A stretch of 64,000 bases of DNA, taken from contig CBDICN010000001.1 in the NCBI GenBank assembly GCA_965277355.1, forward strand, positions 248,001 through 312,000, written 5' to 3'. The notes beneath the pieces were generated by a model. It ran no database searches. It was not told where the DNA came from and saw nothing but the letters and a program-made list of their open reading frames with translations. Shown one piece after another: positions 26,983 through 35,951 of this stretch. The translations under genes were made by a program, and so were the position numbers. The DNA is from RH-AL1 sp965277355 (GTDB lineage Bacteria; Pseudomonadota; Alphaproteobacteria; Rhizobiales; Beijerinckiaceae). The stretch's first letter is position 1. The number at the start of each line of letters is the position of its first letter.

Positions 26983-27079
26983 TTTTCGGCGTTCCTTCTC
27001 AAACGGACGGACATTGACCACTTAGGTATGGAAGCGGACTCATCTTGTCCAGATACAAGGTGCCTGATATTAGTCGTTC

Positions 27080-27670
27080 ATGCAGGCGCTTTCACACGAG
27101 GAGGCCGACACCTCAGCCGCTCCGCTGCGGGCAGATGCACGACGGAACCAGGAAAGGGTTCTCGAAGGGGCGCGGCTTGCCTTCGCGGGGGGCGGCTTCG
27201 AGGCGAGCTATCATCAGGTCGCCCGGCTCGCCGGCGTCGGCGTGGGCACGGTTTACCGCCGCTACCCGGAGCGGGCCGCCCTGATTGAGGCGGTGCTGCT
27301 CGACATCCTCGGCGAACTGACGATCAAGGCGCAGGCGGCTTGCGCCGAAAATGACGGCTGGGCGGCGTTCACACGCTTCTTCAGTGATCTGTCAACCTAT
27401 GTCCGCCGACACGCCGGCCTATCCGCGCGACTCGATGCGCGTGGCGGCGAGAGCGTGGAGCAAGCACGGCAGCGTCTTCTAGACGCAATTGAGCTGCTGC
27501 GCCGGCATGCGCTGCGAGATGGCCTGAGGCCCGATATGGATTGGCGCGATATCCTGTTCCTGGCCCAAGCCGCGGCGATCGAAGGATGCGGATTCGGCGT
27601 GGAGGCGAGTGAGGATCAACGCGCCCGCGCAGTCGAGGTCATCCTGGACGGCCTGCATACGGCGCGGTGA
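27080..27670 (+). CDS. TetR-family regulator
   Basis: A 196-residue TetR protein. The HTH reads RADARRNQERVLEGARLAFA then FEASYHQVARLAGVGVGTVY and RRYPERAALIEAVLL. It is divergent from the oxidoreductase/SnoaL-like pair across 97 bases, which hold the short inverted repeat CTTGT-N6-ACAAG. It is likely the local repressor of that pair. Confidence 0.9.
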   Translation: MQALSHEEADTSAAPLRADARRNQERVLEGARLAFAGGGFEASYHQVARLAGVGVGTVYRRYPERAALIEAVLLDILGELTIKAQAACAENDGWAAFTRFFSDLSTYVRRHAGLSARLDARGGESVEQARQRLLDAIELLRRHALRDGLRPDMDWRDILFLAQAAAIEGCGFGVEASEDQRARAVEVILDGLHTAR

Positions 27671-27986
27671 GGCGCCGCGTCGCTGCGAATGGTCTCGAAG
27701 AAGGATATAGAAAACTGGTTTCATAATATTAGCGGGAAAGGTGGCGTGGCGATATGCAATGTATCTGTGGGCTGCTCGACGACTGGGACGAAACGGAAGC
27801 GAAGTCCAGACGAGCGCGATTGATCAAATGCTAGGACTATAGTGATACCATGCTGACCAGTGGACACATTCACCTAATTGGGACGTATACGATCGGCTGC
27901 ATTGCGACAATGCGCCAGCTCTCAGAGCGGATCGACAGCTATTCCGTCGGTATCTTAGTCTGGCGCACCGGGCATCTTTGAAGAAA
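27671..27986. other. Gene-free stretch
   Basis: 316 bases between the TetR gene and a damaged LysR gene. It is AT-richer than its surroundings, and I see no coding frame, repeat or RNA signal that I can defend. Confidence 0.4.
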
Positions 27987-28875
27987 ATGCTGGATTCACT
28001 ATCTGTTCAGTATGCACTGATCGTCTCCGAGCATCTCAGCATTCGGGGCGCTGCCGCGCAATTAAACCTACAGCCCTCGGCTAAGCGCCTTGGAAGAGCA
28101 AATAGGTGTATCGCTCTTTGAGCGTCGCAATTCTGGTGCGCAGCCGACCTTTGCGGGCCGGCGCTTTCTCGATCGGGCGCGCTGGGCCTTGGCGGAGCTC
28201 GATCAGGCGGCCCGTAGCGCCGCGAACTTGCAGAAGGATGGGGTTGGGGCGCTCAGCATTTCCTTGTATCCCTCGTTTGCGTCGGGCCTTCTGCATCAAG
28301 TCCTAGCCGAACATAGGGCTCGTTTTCCGGCCTTGAACATCACGTTTCGGGAAGGCGCCTCGGCGGATCAACTCGCCGCGCTGCGCCAGCGTCAGATCGA
28401 CGTCGCCTTCCTAATGGCGGTCGACGGCGCGCCCGAACTGCCCAGCGAACATCTATGGGACGAACGCATATATATCGCTGCTCCCGAGCACCATCCGATA
28501 GCCGCGCGAGATGCGCTGACTTGGACGGAACTGCGCGAAGAGGTGTTTGTGGTGCGCGCCTCCGGGTCCTGCCCGTTAATTCACGCCTGGTTTGCCGGCA
28601 AACTCGATCCTAGCGGTCTTCCTCCAACCATCCGCCAACACGACATCTGTCGTGAGAGTCTGCTTGGTTTGGTAAGCACCGGCTACGCGCTGACCGTGGT
28701 CCCTGAGTCCGCGACGGCCATCGCTATTCCCGGCGTTGTCTACCTTCCCGTCGTCGACGATGACGCGACCGTCTCGGTGCGCATGGTATGGCTGAACGGG
28801 AACGAGAACCCCGCTTTGGGTCCGTTTCTCAGTCATGCTCGTCGTGTCACGCGCGGGAAGACGAAGCAGCCCTGA
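27987..28875 (+). pseudogene. LysR-family regulator with a frameshift in its HTH
   Basis: The frame from ATG 27987 reads MLDSLSVQYALIVSEHLSIR then GAAAQLNLQPSAKRLGRANR and stops. The remainder of the protein (LEEQIGVSLFERR, then the whole effector-binding domain to a stop at 28875) is in the next frame from about 28090. Several recognition-helix residues are missing, so a small deletion near 28080 has both shifted the frame and damaged the HTH. Related ICEs carry an intact LysR gene just past the trbI/DUF2274 end of the trb cluster, as here. Confidence 0.8.
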
Positions 28876-28896
28876 AGCCCGACCAGTGTCGATAGG

Positions 28897-29112
28897 CTAC
28901 GGAGCCTTCCGGGCCTTGGCGAACTCCCGATCTGTTACCATGAACCGCGCCAGCATGGGCGCCACCAGTCTCGCCGGCTCGGCGGGGTGGCCCGTCTCGC
29001 GGCCGAGCACCTCGGCATAGGCGACGAGGTCGCGATGCACCTGGGCCGGCAGCTCGACGGTTAGCTTTACCGGCTTGTCGTCCGTCAACGGGCCGAGCTT
29101 CAGCTTTGTCAT
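28897..29112 (-). CDS. DUF2274 family protein of the trb cluster
   Basis: A 71-residue protein, MTKLKLGPLTDDKPVKLTVE then LPAQVHRDLVAYAEVLGRET and LVAPMLARFMVTDREFAKAR. This DUF2274 pattern resembles a ribbon-helix-helix subunit and is almost always found directly after trbI in alphaproteobacterial conjugative elements. It is the last gene of the cluster, 11 bases after the trbE/trbI fusion. Confidence 0.85.
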   Translation of the reverse strand: MTKLKLGPLTDDKPVKLTVELPAQVHRDLVAYAEVLGRETGHPAEPARLVAPMLARFMVTDREFAKARKAP

Positions 29113-29123
29113 CGTATGCTCCC

Positions 29124-29690
29124 TCAGCCCGCGTAGGGCTCCATCACGAGATCGCGGGTCACGATCACGCGGACAGGAAGCCCAGGCCGCACCGTGATCG
29201 TCGGCTGGACCTGCAGCGAGCGGCCAACCACCTGGCGTCCGGTCTGGCTGAAGGAATCTGACGAGCCGCGCCGGATCGCGTCGACGAGGCTGGTCTCGCT
29301 ATTCGACGACGTGCCGGCCTCCGAACCAACCGATAGGATCGTCGAGAGCAGCGCCGCCTTGAACAGGGCGCCCCAGTGATTGTCGACCTGGTCCTCCAGT
29401 CCGCCATACCCCTCGGGGTCGGTCCCGGGCTGGCGTTCCAGCACGATAGAGCGGCCGTTCGGCATGACGATGCGGTTCGAGCCGAGCCGACGCAGCGCCC
29501 CGTTCAGCCGCGCGGTGGTCGAGACCAGCTCGGCCGGGGTGGCGCTATCGAGGTCCGGTCCGCGGAAGCGGGCGGTGCGCTGGAACGAGCCGTCCTTGTT
29601 GGCGACCACGCCTGTCGCGACCAGCGCCGCCCAGGGTAGGAAATCGGCGAGGCCCTGCGGCTTCTTGCGGTACTCAGCGAGGTTCAGCAT
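29124..29690 (-). pseudogene. In-frame fusion of the start of trbE to the end of trbI (internal deletion)
   Basis: A 188-residue open frame whose two parts belong to different T4SS proteins. Residues 1-71 (MLNLAEYRKKPQGLADFLPW, then ANKDGSFQRTARFRG and LNGALRRLGS) are the N terminus of TrbE, the VirB4-type ATPase. From about residue 72 on (NRIVMPNGRSIVLERQPGTD, LEDQVDNHWGALFKAALLST, SLQVQPTITVRPGLPVRVIV) it is the C terminus of TrbI/VirB10. The junction is near 29475. Everything between, i.e. the TrbE ATPase domains, trbJ, trbK, trbL, trbF, trbG and most of trbI, is gone, so the mating channel cannot be built from this locus. Confidence 0.9.
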
Positions 29691-29700
29691 TGCGCGCGCC

Positions 29701-29985
29701 TCAGCAGCCGAGATGGGCGGGGTAGCGGAGATGGCGGCGCACCACGTCGACGAAGGCCGGATCGCGGCGCGCCGCCCAGACCGCCGCCATGTGGCCGATC
29801 AGCCAGAGCGCGGCGCCGACGATCCAGAGCCGCAAGCCGAGACCCACGGCAGCGGCGAGCGTGCCGTTGATGATCGCGACCGTGCGCGGCGCGCCGGCCA
29901 TCAGGATCGGCTCGGTCAGGCTCCGGCGCACGGGCGCGTAGAAGCCGACCGCGGGCTCCAGCTCGGTGCTGATGCCGTCGCTCAT
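29701..29985 (-). CDS. trbD: Conjugal transfer protein TrbD (VirB3-like)
   Basis: A 94-residue inner-membrane protein with two adjacent hydrophobic segments (TVAIINGTLAAAVGLGLRLW and IVGAALWLIGHMAAVWAA) after a soluble leader EPAVGFYAPVRRSLTEPILM. VirB3-like subunits dock the VirB4 ATPase. The ATG at 29985 shares a base with the trbC stop. The gene is intact although its partner TrbE is truncated. Confidence 0.88.
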   Translation of the reverse strand: MSDGISTELEPAVGFYAPVRRSLTEPILMAGAPRTVAIINGTLAAAVGLGLRLWIVGAALWLIGHMAAVWAARRDPAFVDVVRRHLRYPAHLGC

Positions 29986-30305
29986 CAGACCGGCGCCCCA
30001 CCCGAGAAGGAGAAGAAGCTCAGGAAGAAGGAGCTGGCCGCGAAGGCGATCGACAGCCCGAACACGATCTGGATCAGCCGACGGAATCCGCCCGAGGTGT
30101 CGCCAAAGGCGAGCGTCAGGCCGGTGACCACGATGACAATCACCGACAGGATTTTGGCGACCGGCCCCTGGATCGAGTCCAGGATCTGCTGGAGCGGCTG
30201 CTCCCACGGCATGTTGGACCCGGCCGCATAGGCGGGCGCGGTAACGAGCGCTAGCGCGAGGAACGACGCGCCGGCGGCGAGCCGACGACGAAGACGGACG
30301 ATCAT
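29985..30305 (-). CDS. trbC: Conjugal transfer prepilin TrbC (VirB2-like)
   Basis: This 106-residue pilin precursor has a signal sequence (FLALALVTAPAYAAGSNMPW) and two hydrophobic helices separated by a short loop (ILSVIVIVVTGLTLAFGDTS and RLIQIVFGLSIAFAASSFFL). That is the TrbC/VirB2 layout. It overlaps trbB upstream by four bases and trbD downstream by one. Confidence 0.9.
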   Translation of the reverse strand: MIVRLRRRLAAGASFLALALVTAPAYAAGSNMPWEQPLQQILDSIQGPVAKILSVIVIVVTGLTLAFGDTSGGFRRLIQIVFGLSIAFAASSFFLSFFSFSGGAPV

Positions 30306-31270
30306 GGACGGTCTCCTGCGGGGATAAGGACGTAGTCGCCGTCGGGGCCGAGGCCCTGGACGTCGGCGAGTTCGGTGAGCCGGCGGGCGGAGCCGCGGCC
30401 GGTCAGCACGGCGATGAGGTCGATGGTCTCGGCGATCAGCGCCCGGGGCACGGTGACCACCGCCTCCTGGACGAGCTGTTCGAGCCGGCGCAGCGCGCCG
30501 ATGGCTGAGCCCGCGTGCAACGTGCCGATCCCGCCAGGGTGGCCGGTGCCCCACGCCTTGATCAGGTCGAGCGCCTCGCCGCCGCGCACCTCGCCGATGG
30601 GGATGCGATCGGGGCGCAGACGCAGCGCCGAGCGGACGAGATCGGTCAGGGTCGCGGCGCCGTCCTTGGTGCGCAGCGCCACGAGGTTCGGCGCGGCGCA
30701 TTGCAGCTCGCGGGTGTCCTCGATCAGCACAACGCGGTCGTCGGTCTTCGCCACTTCGGCCAGCAGCGCGTTGACCAGCGTGGTCTTGCCGGTGGAGGTG
30801 CCGCCGGCGACCAGGATGTTGGCGCGCGCCGCGACCGCCTGGCGCAGGACCTCGGCCTGACCCTCCGCCATGATCCCGGCCGCGACGTAGTCGCCGAGCG
30901 TGAACACCGCGACGGCCGGACGCCGGATGGCAAAGGCCGGGCCGGCCACCACCGGCGGGAGCAGACCCTCGAACCGCTCCCCCGTGCCGGGCAGCTCGGC
31001 CGAGACACGGGGATTACCGGGATGGACCTCGGCGCCGACATGGTGGGCGACGAGGCGAATGATGCGCTCGCCGTCGGCGGCCGAGAGGCGCTCGCCGGTG
31101 TCTTCCAGCCCGCCCGCGAGCCGGTCGATCCAGAGCCGGCCGTCGGGATTGAGCATGACCTCGCCGACGCTGGCGTCGTCGAGCCACCCGGCGATTGCCG
31201 GCCCCAGCGCGGTGCGCAGCATCCGCGCACCGCGGGCGTGGGCTCCGGACAGGAAGGGGACGGTGGACAA
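30302..31270 (-). CDS. trbB: Conjugal transfer ATPase TrbB (VirB11-like)
   Basis: A 322-residue traffic ATPase. Walker A is ILVAGGTSTGKTTLVNALLA, followed by the Asp box VVLIEDTRELQC, Walker B region PDRIPIGEVRGGEALDLIKA and the His box GHPGGIGTLHAGS. The N-terminal domain (SVGEVMLNPDGRLWIDRLAG) is typical. It is the first gene of trbBCD. All catalytic motifs look intact. Confidence 0.95.
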   Translation of the reverse strand: MSTVPFLSGAHARGARMLRTALGPAIAGWLDDASVGEVMLNPDGRLWIDRLAGGLEDTGERLSAADGERIIRLVAHHVGAEVHPGNPRVSAELPGTGERFEGLLPPVVAGPAFAIRRPAVAVFTLGDYVAAGIMAEGQAEVLRQAVAARANILVAGGTSTGKTTLVNALLAEVAKTDDRVVLIEDTRELQCAAPNLVALRTKDGAATLTDLVRSALRLRPDRIPIGEVRGGEALDLIKAWGTGHPGGIGTLHAGSAIGALRRLEQLVQEAVVTVPRALIAETIDLIAVLTGRGSARRLTELADVQGLGPDGDYVLIPAGDRP

Positions 31271-31410
31271 GAAACTCTACCCCGCTCGTGCGCGCCAAGG
31301 CGCGGCTGGCTGACGGGGTGAATAGAAATCGCCTGATCGGGGGCCGCTCAACAAGGATGATCGGGGCGTAGCGCGCTGGCGTAGAAAGAGAAGCGCGCAG
31401 GCGGGTCGGC

Positions 31411-31842
31411 TCAGGTCTCGGCTGCGGAACCTTCGGGGTCGATATCGCGCGAGACCTCGTCGGCGAGCGATTTGCCCTTGGCGAGTCGCCGCCCGAGCGC
31501 TTCGACGAACCCCTCGTAACGCTCGCGGCCCTTGGCCTGGGCGGCGGCCTGCGCGCTGTCGGGCAGCGGCGGCACGCTGGTCAGCCAGAAGCGTACGAAC
31601 AGGGCCAGCGCCTCGTTGCCGATCGTGCCGTGTCGCTCCAGCCGCTCGATCGCACGCGTCATCCGGTCGAGGCGACGCGCGAGCGCGGCCTCGAGCCGAT
31701 CCGCCGCGTCTGGCGACAGATGCGAGGCGAGCGCCGCCTCCACCACCTGCGCCTGCGGCACGCGCGCTCGCGCCGAGTAGTCGGCGAGCCGGGCGGCGAG
31801 TTCGGTCGACAGCCGGAAGGTGTATTTGCCGCGCGCGACCAT
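31411..31842 (-). CDS. CopG/ribbon-helix-helix protein between traG and trbB
   Basis: A 143-residue protein whose first 45 residues form a ribbon-helix-helix (GKYTFRLSTELAARLADYSA, RARVPQAQVVEAALASHL), followed by a basic helical region. A gene of this type sits between traG and trbB in many alphaproteobacterial conjugative elements and may autoregulate the cluster. Only two bases separate it from the end of traG. Confidence 0.8.
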   Translation of the reverse strand: MVARGKYTFRLSTELAARLADYSARARVPQAQVVEAALASHLSPDAADRLEAALARRLDRMTRAIERLERHGTIGNEALALFVRFWLTSVPPLPDSAQAAAQAKGRERYEGFVEALGRRLAKGKSLADEVSRDIDPEGSAAET

Positions 31843-31844
31843 GG

Positions 31845-33875
31845 TCAGAGCGCCATGCCGTCGCCGGGGTCGAGCGAGACCTGCCGCGCCAGGCTACGGG
31901 AGGCGCGAGCCTGCAGCACGCGGGCCTTCACGGCTTCCTGCTCGGCGTCCGGCTCCTCATCCAGATCCTCAAACTCTCGCGCGGGACGGGCGGGCGGCGC
32001 CTCGGGCGCGATCGCTTCGTGTTCGGGTAGCTCGGGTTCGCGCCGGATGCCGGCGTTAGCCGGGTCTTCCGTCTCGGCCGGCTTCGCGGCAGGTTTGCCG
32101 GCTGGCGCGGGAGTCGGCACAGGCGGCGGAGGCGCCGCAATCGGTTTCAGCGCGCTCCAATCGTCAGCGGGCGCAGCCAAGTGGCTCCGCCCCGGCTTGC
32201 GCTCGGGCGGCGGCAACACCCGCGCGGCGAGCTGCCGGTCGGCGTAGTAGCGTGCCTTCTTGGCGCGGATCGGGGCGAGTCCCGACACCAGCACCAGCTC
32301 GTCGGTGGGCGGAAGTTGCATGATCTCGCCAGGGGTGAGCAGCGGGCGCGCGGTCTCCTGGCGCGACACCATCAGGTGACCGAGCCAGGGCGAGAGGCGG
32401 TGGCCCGCGTAGTTCTTGGCGTCGCGGATCTCGGTCGCGGTGCCGAGCGCGTCGGACACCCGCTTGGCCGTGCGCTCGTCGTTCGCGGCGAAGGAAACGC
32501 GGACGTGGCAGTTGTCGAGAATGGCGTTGTTGACGCCATAGGCCTTCTCGATCTGGTTCAGCGATTGGGCGATCAGGAACGAGCGGATGCCGTAGCCGGC
32601 CATGAAGGCCAGCGCCGACTCGAAGAAGTCCAGTCGGCCGAGCGCCGGGAACTCGTCCAGCATGAGGAGGAGCTTGTGGCGCTTGCGCTTGTCCTCCAGC
32701 TCCTCGGTCAGCCGCCGCCCGACCTGGTTCAGGATCAGGCGCACGAGCGGCTTGGTCCGCGAGATGTCCGACGGCGGCACGACGAGGTAGAGGCTGACCG
32801 GCCGAGCGTGGTCGACGAGGTCGCGGATGCGCCAGTCACAGCGGCGCGTCACCTGCGCCACCACGGGGTCGCGGTAGAGGCCGAGGAACGACATGGCGGT
32901 GGAGAGCACGCCCGAGCGCTCGTTCTCGCTCTTGTTCAGGAGCTCCCGAGCGGCGCTGGCGATCACCGGATGCGTCCCGGCCTTACCCAGGTGCGTGGTG
33001 GTCATCATCGCCCGCAGCGTCGTCTCGATCGGGCGCTTGGGGTCGGAGAGGAAGTTGGCGACGCCGGCCAGCGTCTTGTCGGCTTCGGCGTAGAGGACGT
33101 GCAGGATGGCTCCGACCAGCAGCGCGTGGCTGGTCTTCTCCCAGTGGTTGCGCTTTTCCAGCGCGCCTTCGGGGTCCACCAGGATGTCGGCGACGTTCTG
33201 GACGTCGCGCACCTCGTTCGGCCCGCGGCGGACCTCCAGCAGCGGATTGTAGGCGTCGCTGTCCGGGTTGGTCGGATCGAACAGGACGATGCGGCTGAAC
33301 CGCGCCCGCCAGCCCGCGGTCAATCCATGGTTCTCGCCCTTGATGTCGTGGACGATGACCGAGCCGGCCCAGGTGAGCAGCGTCGGCACGACCAGGCCGA
33401 CGCCCTTGCCCGAGCGGGTCGGGGCGAAGCACAGCACGTGCTCGGGACCGTCGTGGCGAACGTAGGCTTTGCCGAGCTGGCCCAGCACCGTGCCGTCTGG
33501 CCCGAGCAGGCCGGCGGCGCGCACCTCCTTCTCGGTCGCCCAACGGGCGGAACCATAGGTGTCGGCGGTCTTGGCTTCCCGCGCCCGCCACACCGACATG
33601 GCGATCGCCACCACCACGGAGGCGAACCCGCCGGCTGCGGCGATATAGGCGCCGTGCTCGAACACGTGCGGGGCGTAGGCGTCGTAGGCGAACCACCACC
33701 AGAAGAACGCTGGCGGGTGATAGACGGGATAGCGACCGGCCATGAACCAGGGATGGCCGAGCGGCTCCTGATAGCCGAGCTGCGCCGCCGTCCACTGGGT
33801 CGCGGCCCAGACGAAAGCCAGCGCGATCGAGCAGACGGTGAGGACTTGGCCCCAGAGGATGCGGGTGGCGTTCAC
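31845..33875 (-). CDS. traG: Type IV coupling protein TraG (VirD4)
   Basis: This 676-residue coupling protein brings the relaxase-DNA complex to the secretion channel. Two N-terminal membrane helices lie in the first 100 residues. Walker A is CFAPTRSGKGVGLVVPTLLT, followed by SVIVHDIKGENHGLTAGWRA and the Walker B region KLLLMLDEFPALGRLDFFES. The C-terminal tail is proline/alanine-rich. The gene is intact. TetR/AKR and TetR/SDR cargo lies between it and the relaxase. Confidence 0.95.
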   Translation of the reverse strand: MNATRILWGQVLTVCSIALAFVWAATQWTAAQLGYQEPLGHPWFMAGRYPVYHPPAFFWWWFAYDAYAPHVFEHGAYIAAAGGFASVVVAIAMSVWRAREAKTADTYGSARWATEKEVRAAGLLGPDGTVLGQLGKAYVRHDGPEHVLCFAPTRSGKGVGLVVPTLLTWAGSVIVHDIKGENHGLTAGWRARFSRIVLFDPTNPDSDAYNPLLEVRRGPNEVRDVQNVADILVDPEGALEKRNHWEKTSHALLVGAILHVLYAEADKTLAGVANFLSDPKRPIETTLRAMMTTTHLGKAGTHPVIASAARELLNKSENERSGVLSTAMSFLGLYRDPVVAQVTRRCDWRIRDLVDHARPVSLYLVVPPSDISRTKPLVRLILNQVGRRLTEELEDKRKRHKLLLMLDEFPALGRLDFFESALAFMAGYGIRSFLIAQSLNQIEKAYGVNNAILDNCHVRVSFAANDERTAKRVSDALGTATEIRDAKNYAGHRLSPWLGHLMVSRQETARPLLTPGEIMQLPPTDELVLVSGLAPIRAKKARYYADRQLAARVLPPPERKPGRSHLAAPADDWSALKPIAAPPPPVPTPAPAGKPAAKPAETEDPANAGIRREPELPEHEAIAPEAPPARPAREFEDLDEEPDAEQEAVKARVLQARASRSLARQVSLDPGDGMAL

Positions 33876-34181
33876 GAGTGACCCCGTTGAGAAAGACGGG
33901 GCGTGACTGAGGTGGTTCGTGGCAGGCGATGCAATGGCGAAGCCGAGGCGATCGCACGCTGGCGAACAATGGCGTGCAATGACCGGGATTGGTGGAGAGC
34001 GGTCCGGCGGGTTCAGGAAAGCAGGTGGCGATAGCTGCCGCTGGCAGGCGATGCCGGCTTGCTCGTAAAGGATGGTTTTCCTGGAAGCCTTCCAGTCCCA
34101 TGAAAGGGGTCAGGCTTGGTCGCTGCGGGCGCACAGCGCAAAGCCTTGCTCAGGTTCGCGTTCAAGAGCGAAAGCTATCCG
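33876..34181. other. Gene-free stretch upstream of traG
   Basis: 306 bases between traG and the TetR cargo gene. It should hold the traG promoter. A short inverted repeat GCACGC/GCGTGC occurs near 33955-33985. No protein or RNA gene is evident; the cargo/backbone junction is probably inside this stretch. Confidence 0.4.
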
Positions 34182-34745
34182 TCAAGTCATCAAGGTAAGG
34201 CTCTGCATTTCATCGTAGGCGCGTTCAAGGTGGTCTTCGATCGTTGAGCCTGGGTCATCCAACCAACCGTTGACGGCGCTGTGGAAAACCGCGATGCCCA
34301 CCTCCGCAGCCAATGTTGCGGAGGCCGTACCGACACCTCGTTTATTGAGCGCATCTGACAAAGCTCTCACAAATCCGGCGGTCTTCGCCGACAAACGTTC
34401 CTGCAACGCTGGCGTGCGTGAAATCACTGATCGCCGGGGCTCCGAAAACGCGCGGTTCTGCTCCAGCAGCGGCGCGACCGAGCGGAACGAGGAGAGCAGC
34501 GCCGCCATCGGTGCGAGCTGGGCTGGCGCCCAGCGTACGCCCTCCACCAGCGCCTGACGGAACGCGTCCTCCCCGTCGAACAGCACCTCCCGCTTGTCTG
34601 CGAAATGCCTGAAGAACGTTCGCTCCGTCACGCCCGCGTGTGCGGCGATCCCGGCTGCCGTAGTCGCCTCGAAGCCGTTCTGTTTGAACAATTCCAGCGC
34701 CGCCAGCTGCAGGCGATGGCGGGCGTCAGCTCCGCTTCGTGGCAT
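34182..34745 (-). CDS. TetR-family regulator
   Basis: A 187-residue TetR protein with HTH RHRLQLAALELFKQNGFEAT, TAAGIAAHAGVTERTFFRHF, ADKREVLFDGED. The C-terminal domain contains RTPALQERLSAKTAGFVRAL. It is divergent from an aldo/keto reductase across 120 bases that carry a long direct repeat, so it probably represses that enzyme. Confidence 0.9.
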   Translation of the reverse strand: MPRSGADARHRLQLAALELFKQNGFEATTAAGIAAHAGVTERTFFRHFADKREVLFDGEDAFRQALVEGVRWAPAQLAPMAALLSSFRSVAPLLEQNRAFSEPRRSVISRTPALQERLSAKTAGFVRALSDALNKRGVGTASATLAAEVGIAVFHSAVNGWLDDPGSTIEDHLERAYDEMQSLTLMT

Positions 34746-34763
34746 AACCCATAGTAGCCGGGT

Positions 34764-34806
34764 TGTCAGCCGCTGTCGCTAAACCTTATGTGTCAGTGAC
34801 TGTCGC
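34764..34806. promoter_or_regulatory. Direct-repeat operator candidate (TGTCAG-N3-CTGTCGC twice)
   Basis: Two 16-base copies of TGTCAGNNNCTGTCGC begin at 34764 and 34791, 27 bases apart, in the gap between the TetR gene and the aldo/keto reductase. Each half contains a short near-palindrome. The spacing and location suit binding of two TetR dimers; this is inference. Confidence 0.5.
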
Positions 34807-34865
34807 AGGGTGTGTCGGTATTCTGGTCGCGGCGCATGCACCGCATATTGTAAAGGACAATCGCT

Positions 34866-35951
34866 ATGTCTTTGAATCACTATGTAACTCTTGGTCGTTC
34901 CGGCCTGCGCGTGAGCCCCTTTGCACTGGGTGGCATGACGTTTGGAAACGATCTCGGCTGGGGATCTGACGTGCCTGAAGCAGAGGCCGTGCTGCGGCAC
35001 TATCTCGAAGCCGGTGGCAACTTCGTCGACACTGCGAACAGCTATACCCGTGGCCACTCCGAAAAGATCATCGGCGACTTCTTTGCTCGGGGCGAGGGCA
35101 AACGGGATCGCGCTGTCCTCGCCACCAAGTTCTTCTTCAATCTCTTCGCCGGCGATCCCAATGGCGGCGGTGCCGGACGCAAGGCTATCGTCGCGCAGTG
35201 CGAAGAGTCCCTCCGCCGCCTGCAAACTGACTACATCGACTTGTACTACTTGCACAATTGGGATCGGTTCACGCCTGTTGAAGAGACCATGCGCGCCCTT
35301 GACGACCTGGTTACGGCCGGGAAGGTTCGCTACATCGGCTTCTCCGATGCTCCTGCCTGGAAGGTGGCGCAGGCACAACTCATAGCGCAGTTCCGCGGCT
35401 GGGCTCCCCTGGTTGGCCTGCAGGTGGAGTACTCGCTAATGGAACGAACGGTTGAGGGTGAGCTGATACCGATGGCGGAAGAGCTTGGCCTCGGTGTTTT
35501 GCCCTGGAGTCCATTGAAAATGGGTGCCCTCTCCGGCAAATATACGCGAGCGAACGGCCAGAAGATGCAGGGCTTCCGCGGAAATTTCATAGGAGAACTT
35601 ACTCCCAACCAGCTGGATATCATCGATGTTGCCCAACAGATCGCAGCCGAGGTCGAGAGTGATGTGCCTACAGTTGCGCTTTCCTGGGTCCAACACAAGT
35701 CAGGCGTTACAAGTACGATCCTCGGCGCTCGGACGGTAGAGCACCTCAATGCAAACCTGAAGGCGCTCGATCTTCGTCTCACCCCTGAACAAGTCGGCAA
35801 GCTCGACACCGTTTCGAAGCCTGTGCTAAACTTCCCGGCCGGCTTCAACGCCAACCTTTCACCGAGTGCCGCGCATGCGGGAACGACGGTGAACGGCATA
35901 CCCAGCAAATTGGGCGGCAATGTACCGAAGGACGACACAGAGCGCTGGTAG
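34866..35951 (+). CDS. Aldo/keto reductase
   Basis: A 361-residue AKR with N terminus MSLNHYVTLGRSGLRVSPFA, catalytic FVDTANSYTRG (Asp, Tyr), VLATKFFFN (Lys) and LYYLHNWDRFTPVEETMRAL (His). The cofactor loop TILGARTVEHL is present. It is paralogous to the AKR at 21372 and similarly divergent from a TetR gene, but base composition here is less GC-rich than the backbone, consistent with separate acquisition. Confidence 0.92.
   Translation: MSLNHYVTLGRSGLRVSPFALGGMTFGNDLGWGSDVPEAEAVLRHYLEAGGNFVDTANSYTRGHSEKIIGDFFARGEGKRDRAVLATKFFFNLFAGDPNGGGAGRKAIVAQCEESLRRLQTDYIDLYYLHNWDRFTPVEETMRALDDLVTAGKVRYIGFSDAPAWKVAQAQLIAQFRGWAPLVGLQVEYSLMERTVEGELIPMAEELGLGVLPWSPLKMGALSGKYTRANGQKMQGFRGNFIGELTPNQLDIIDVAQQIAAEVESDVPTVALSWVQHKSGVTSTILGARTVEHLNANLKALDLRLTPEQVGKLDTVSKPVLNFPAGFNANLSPSAAHAGTTVNGIPSKLGGNVPKDDTERW

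Noticed and set aside
26983..27079. CTTGT-N6-ACAAG as a TetR operator for the Gfo/Idh/MocA gene
   Set aside because: Five-base arms are too short to separate from chance; mentioned in the gene entry but not listed as a site.
32181..33881. 566-residue open frame antisense to traG
   Set aside because: Shadow of the intact coupling-protein gene on the other strand, with no motif of its own.
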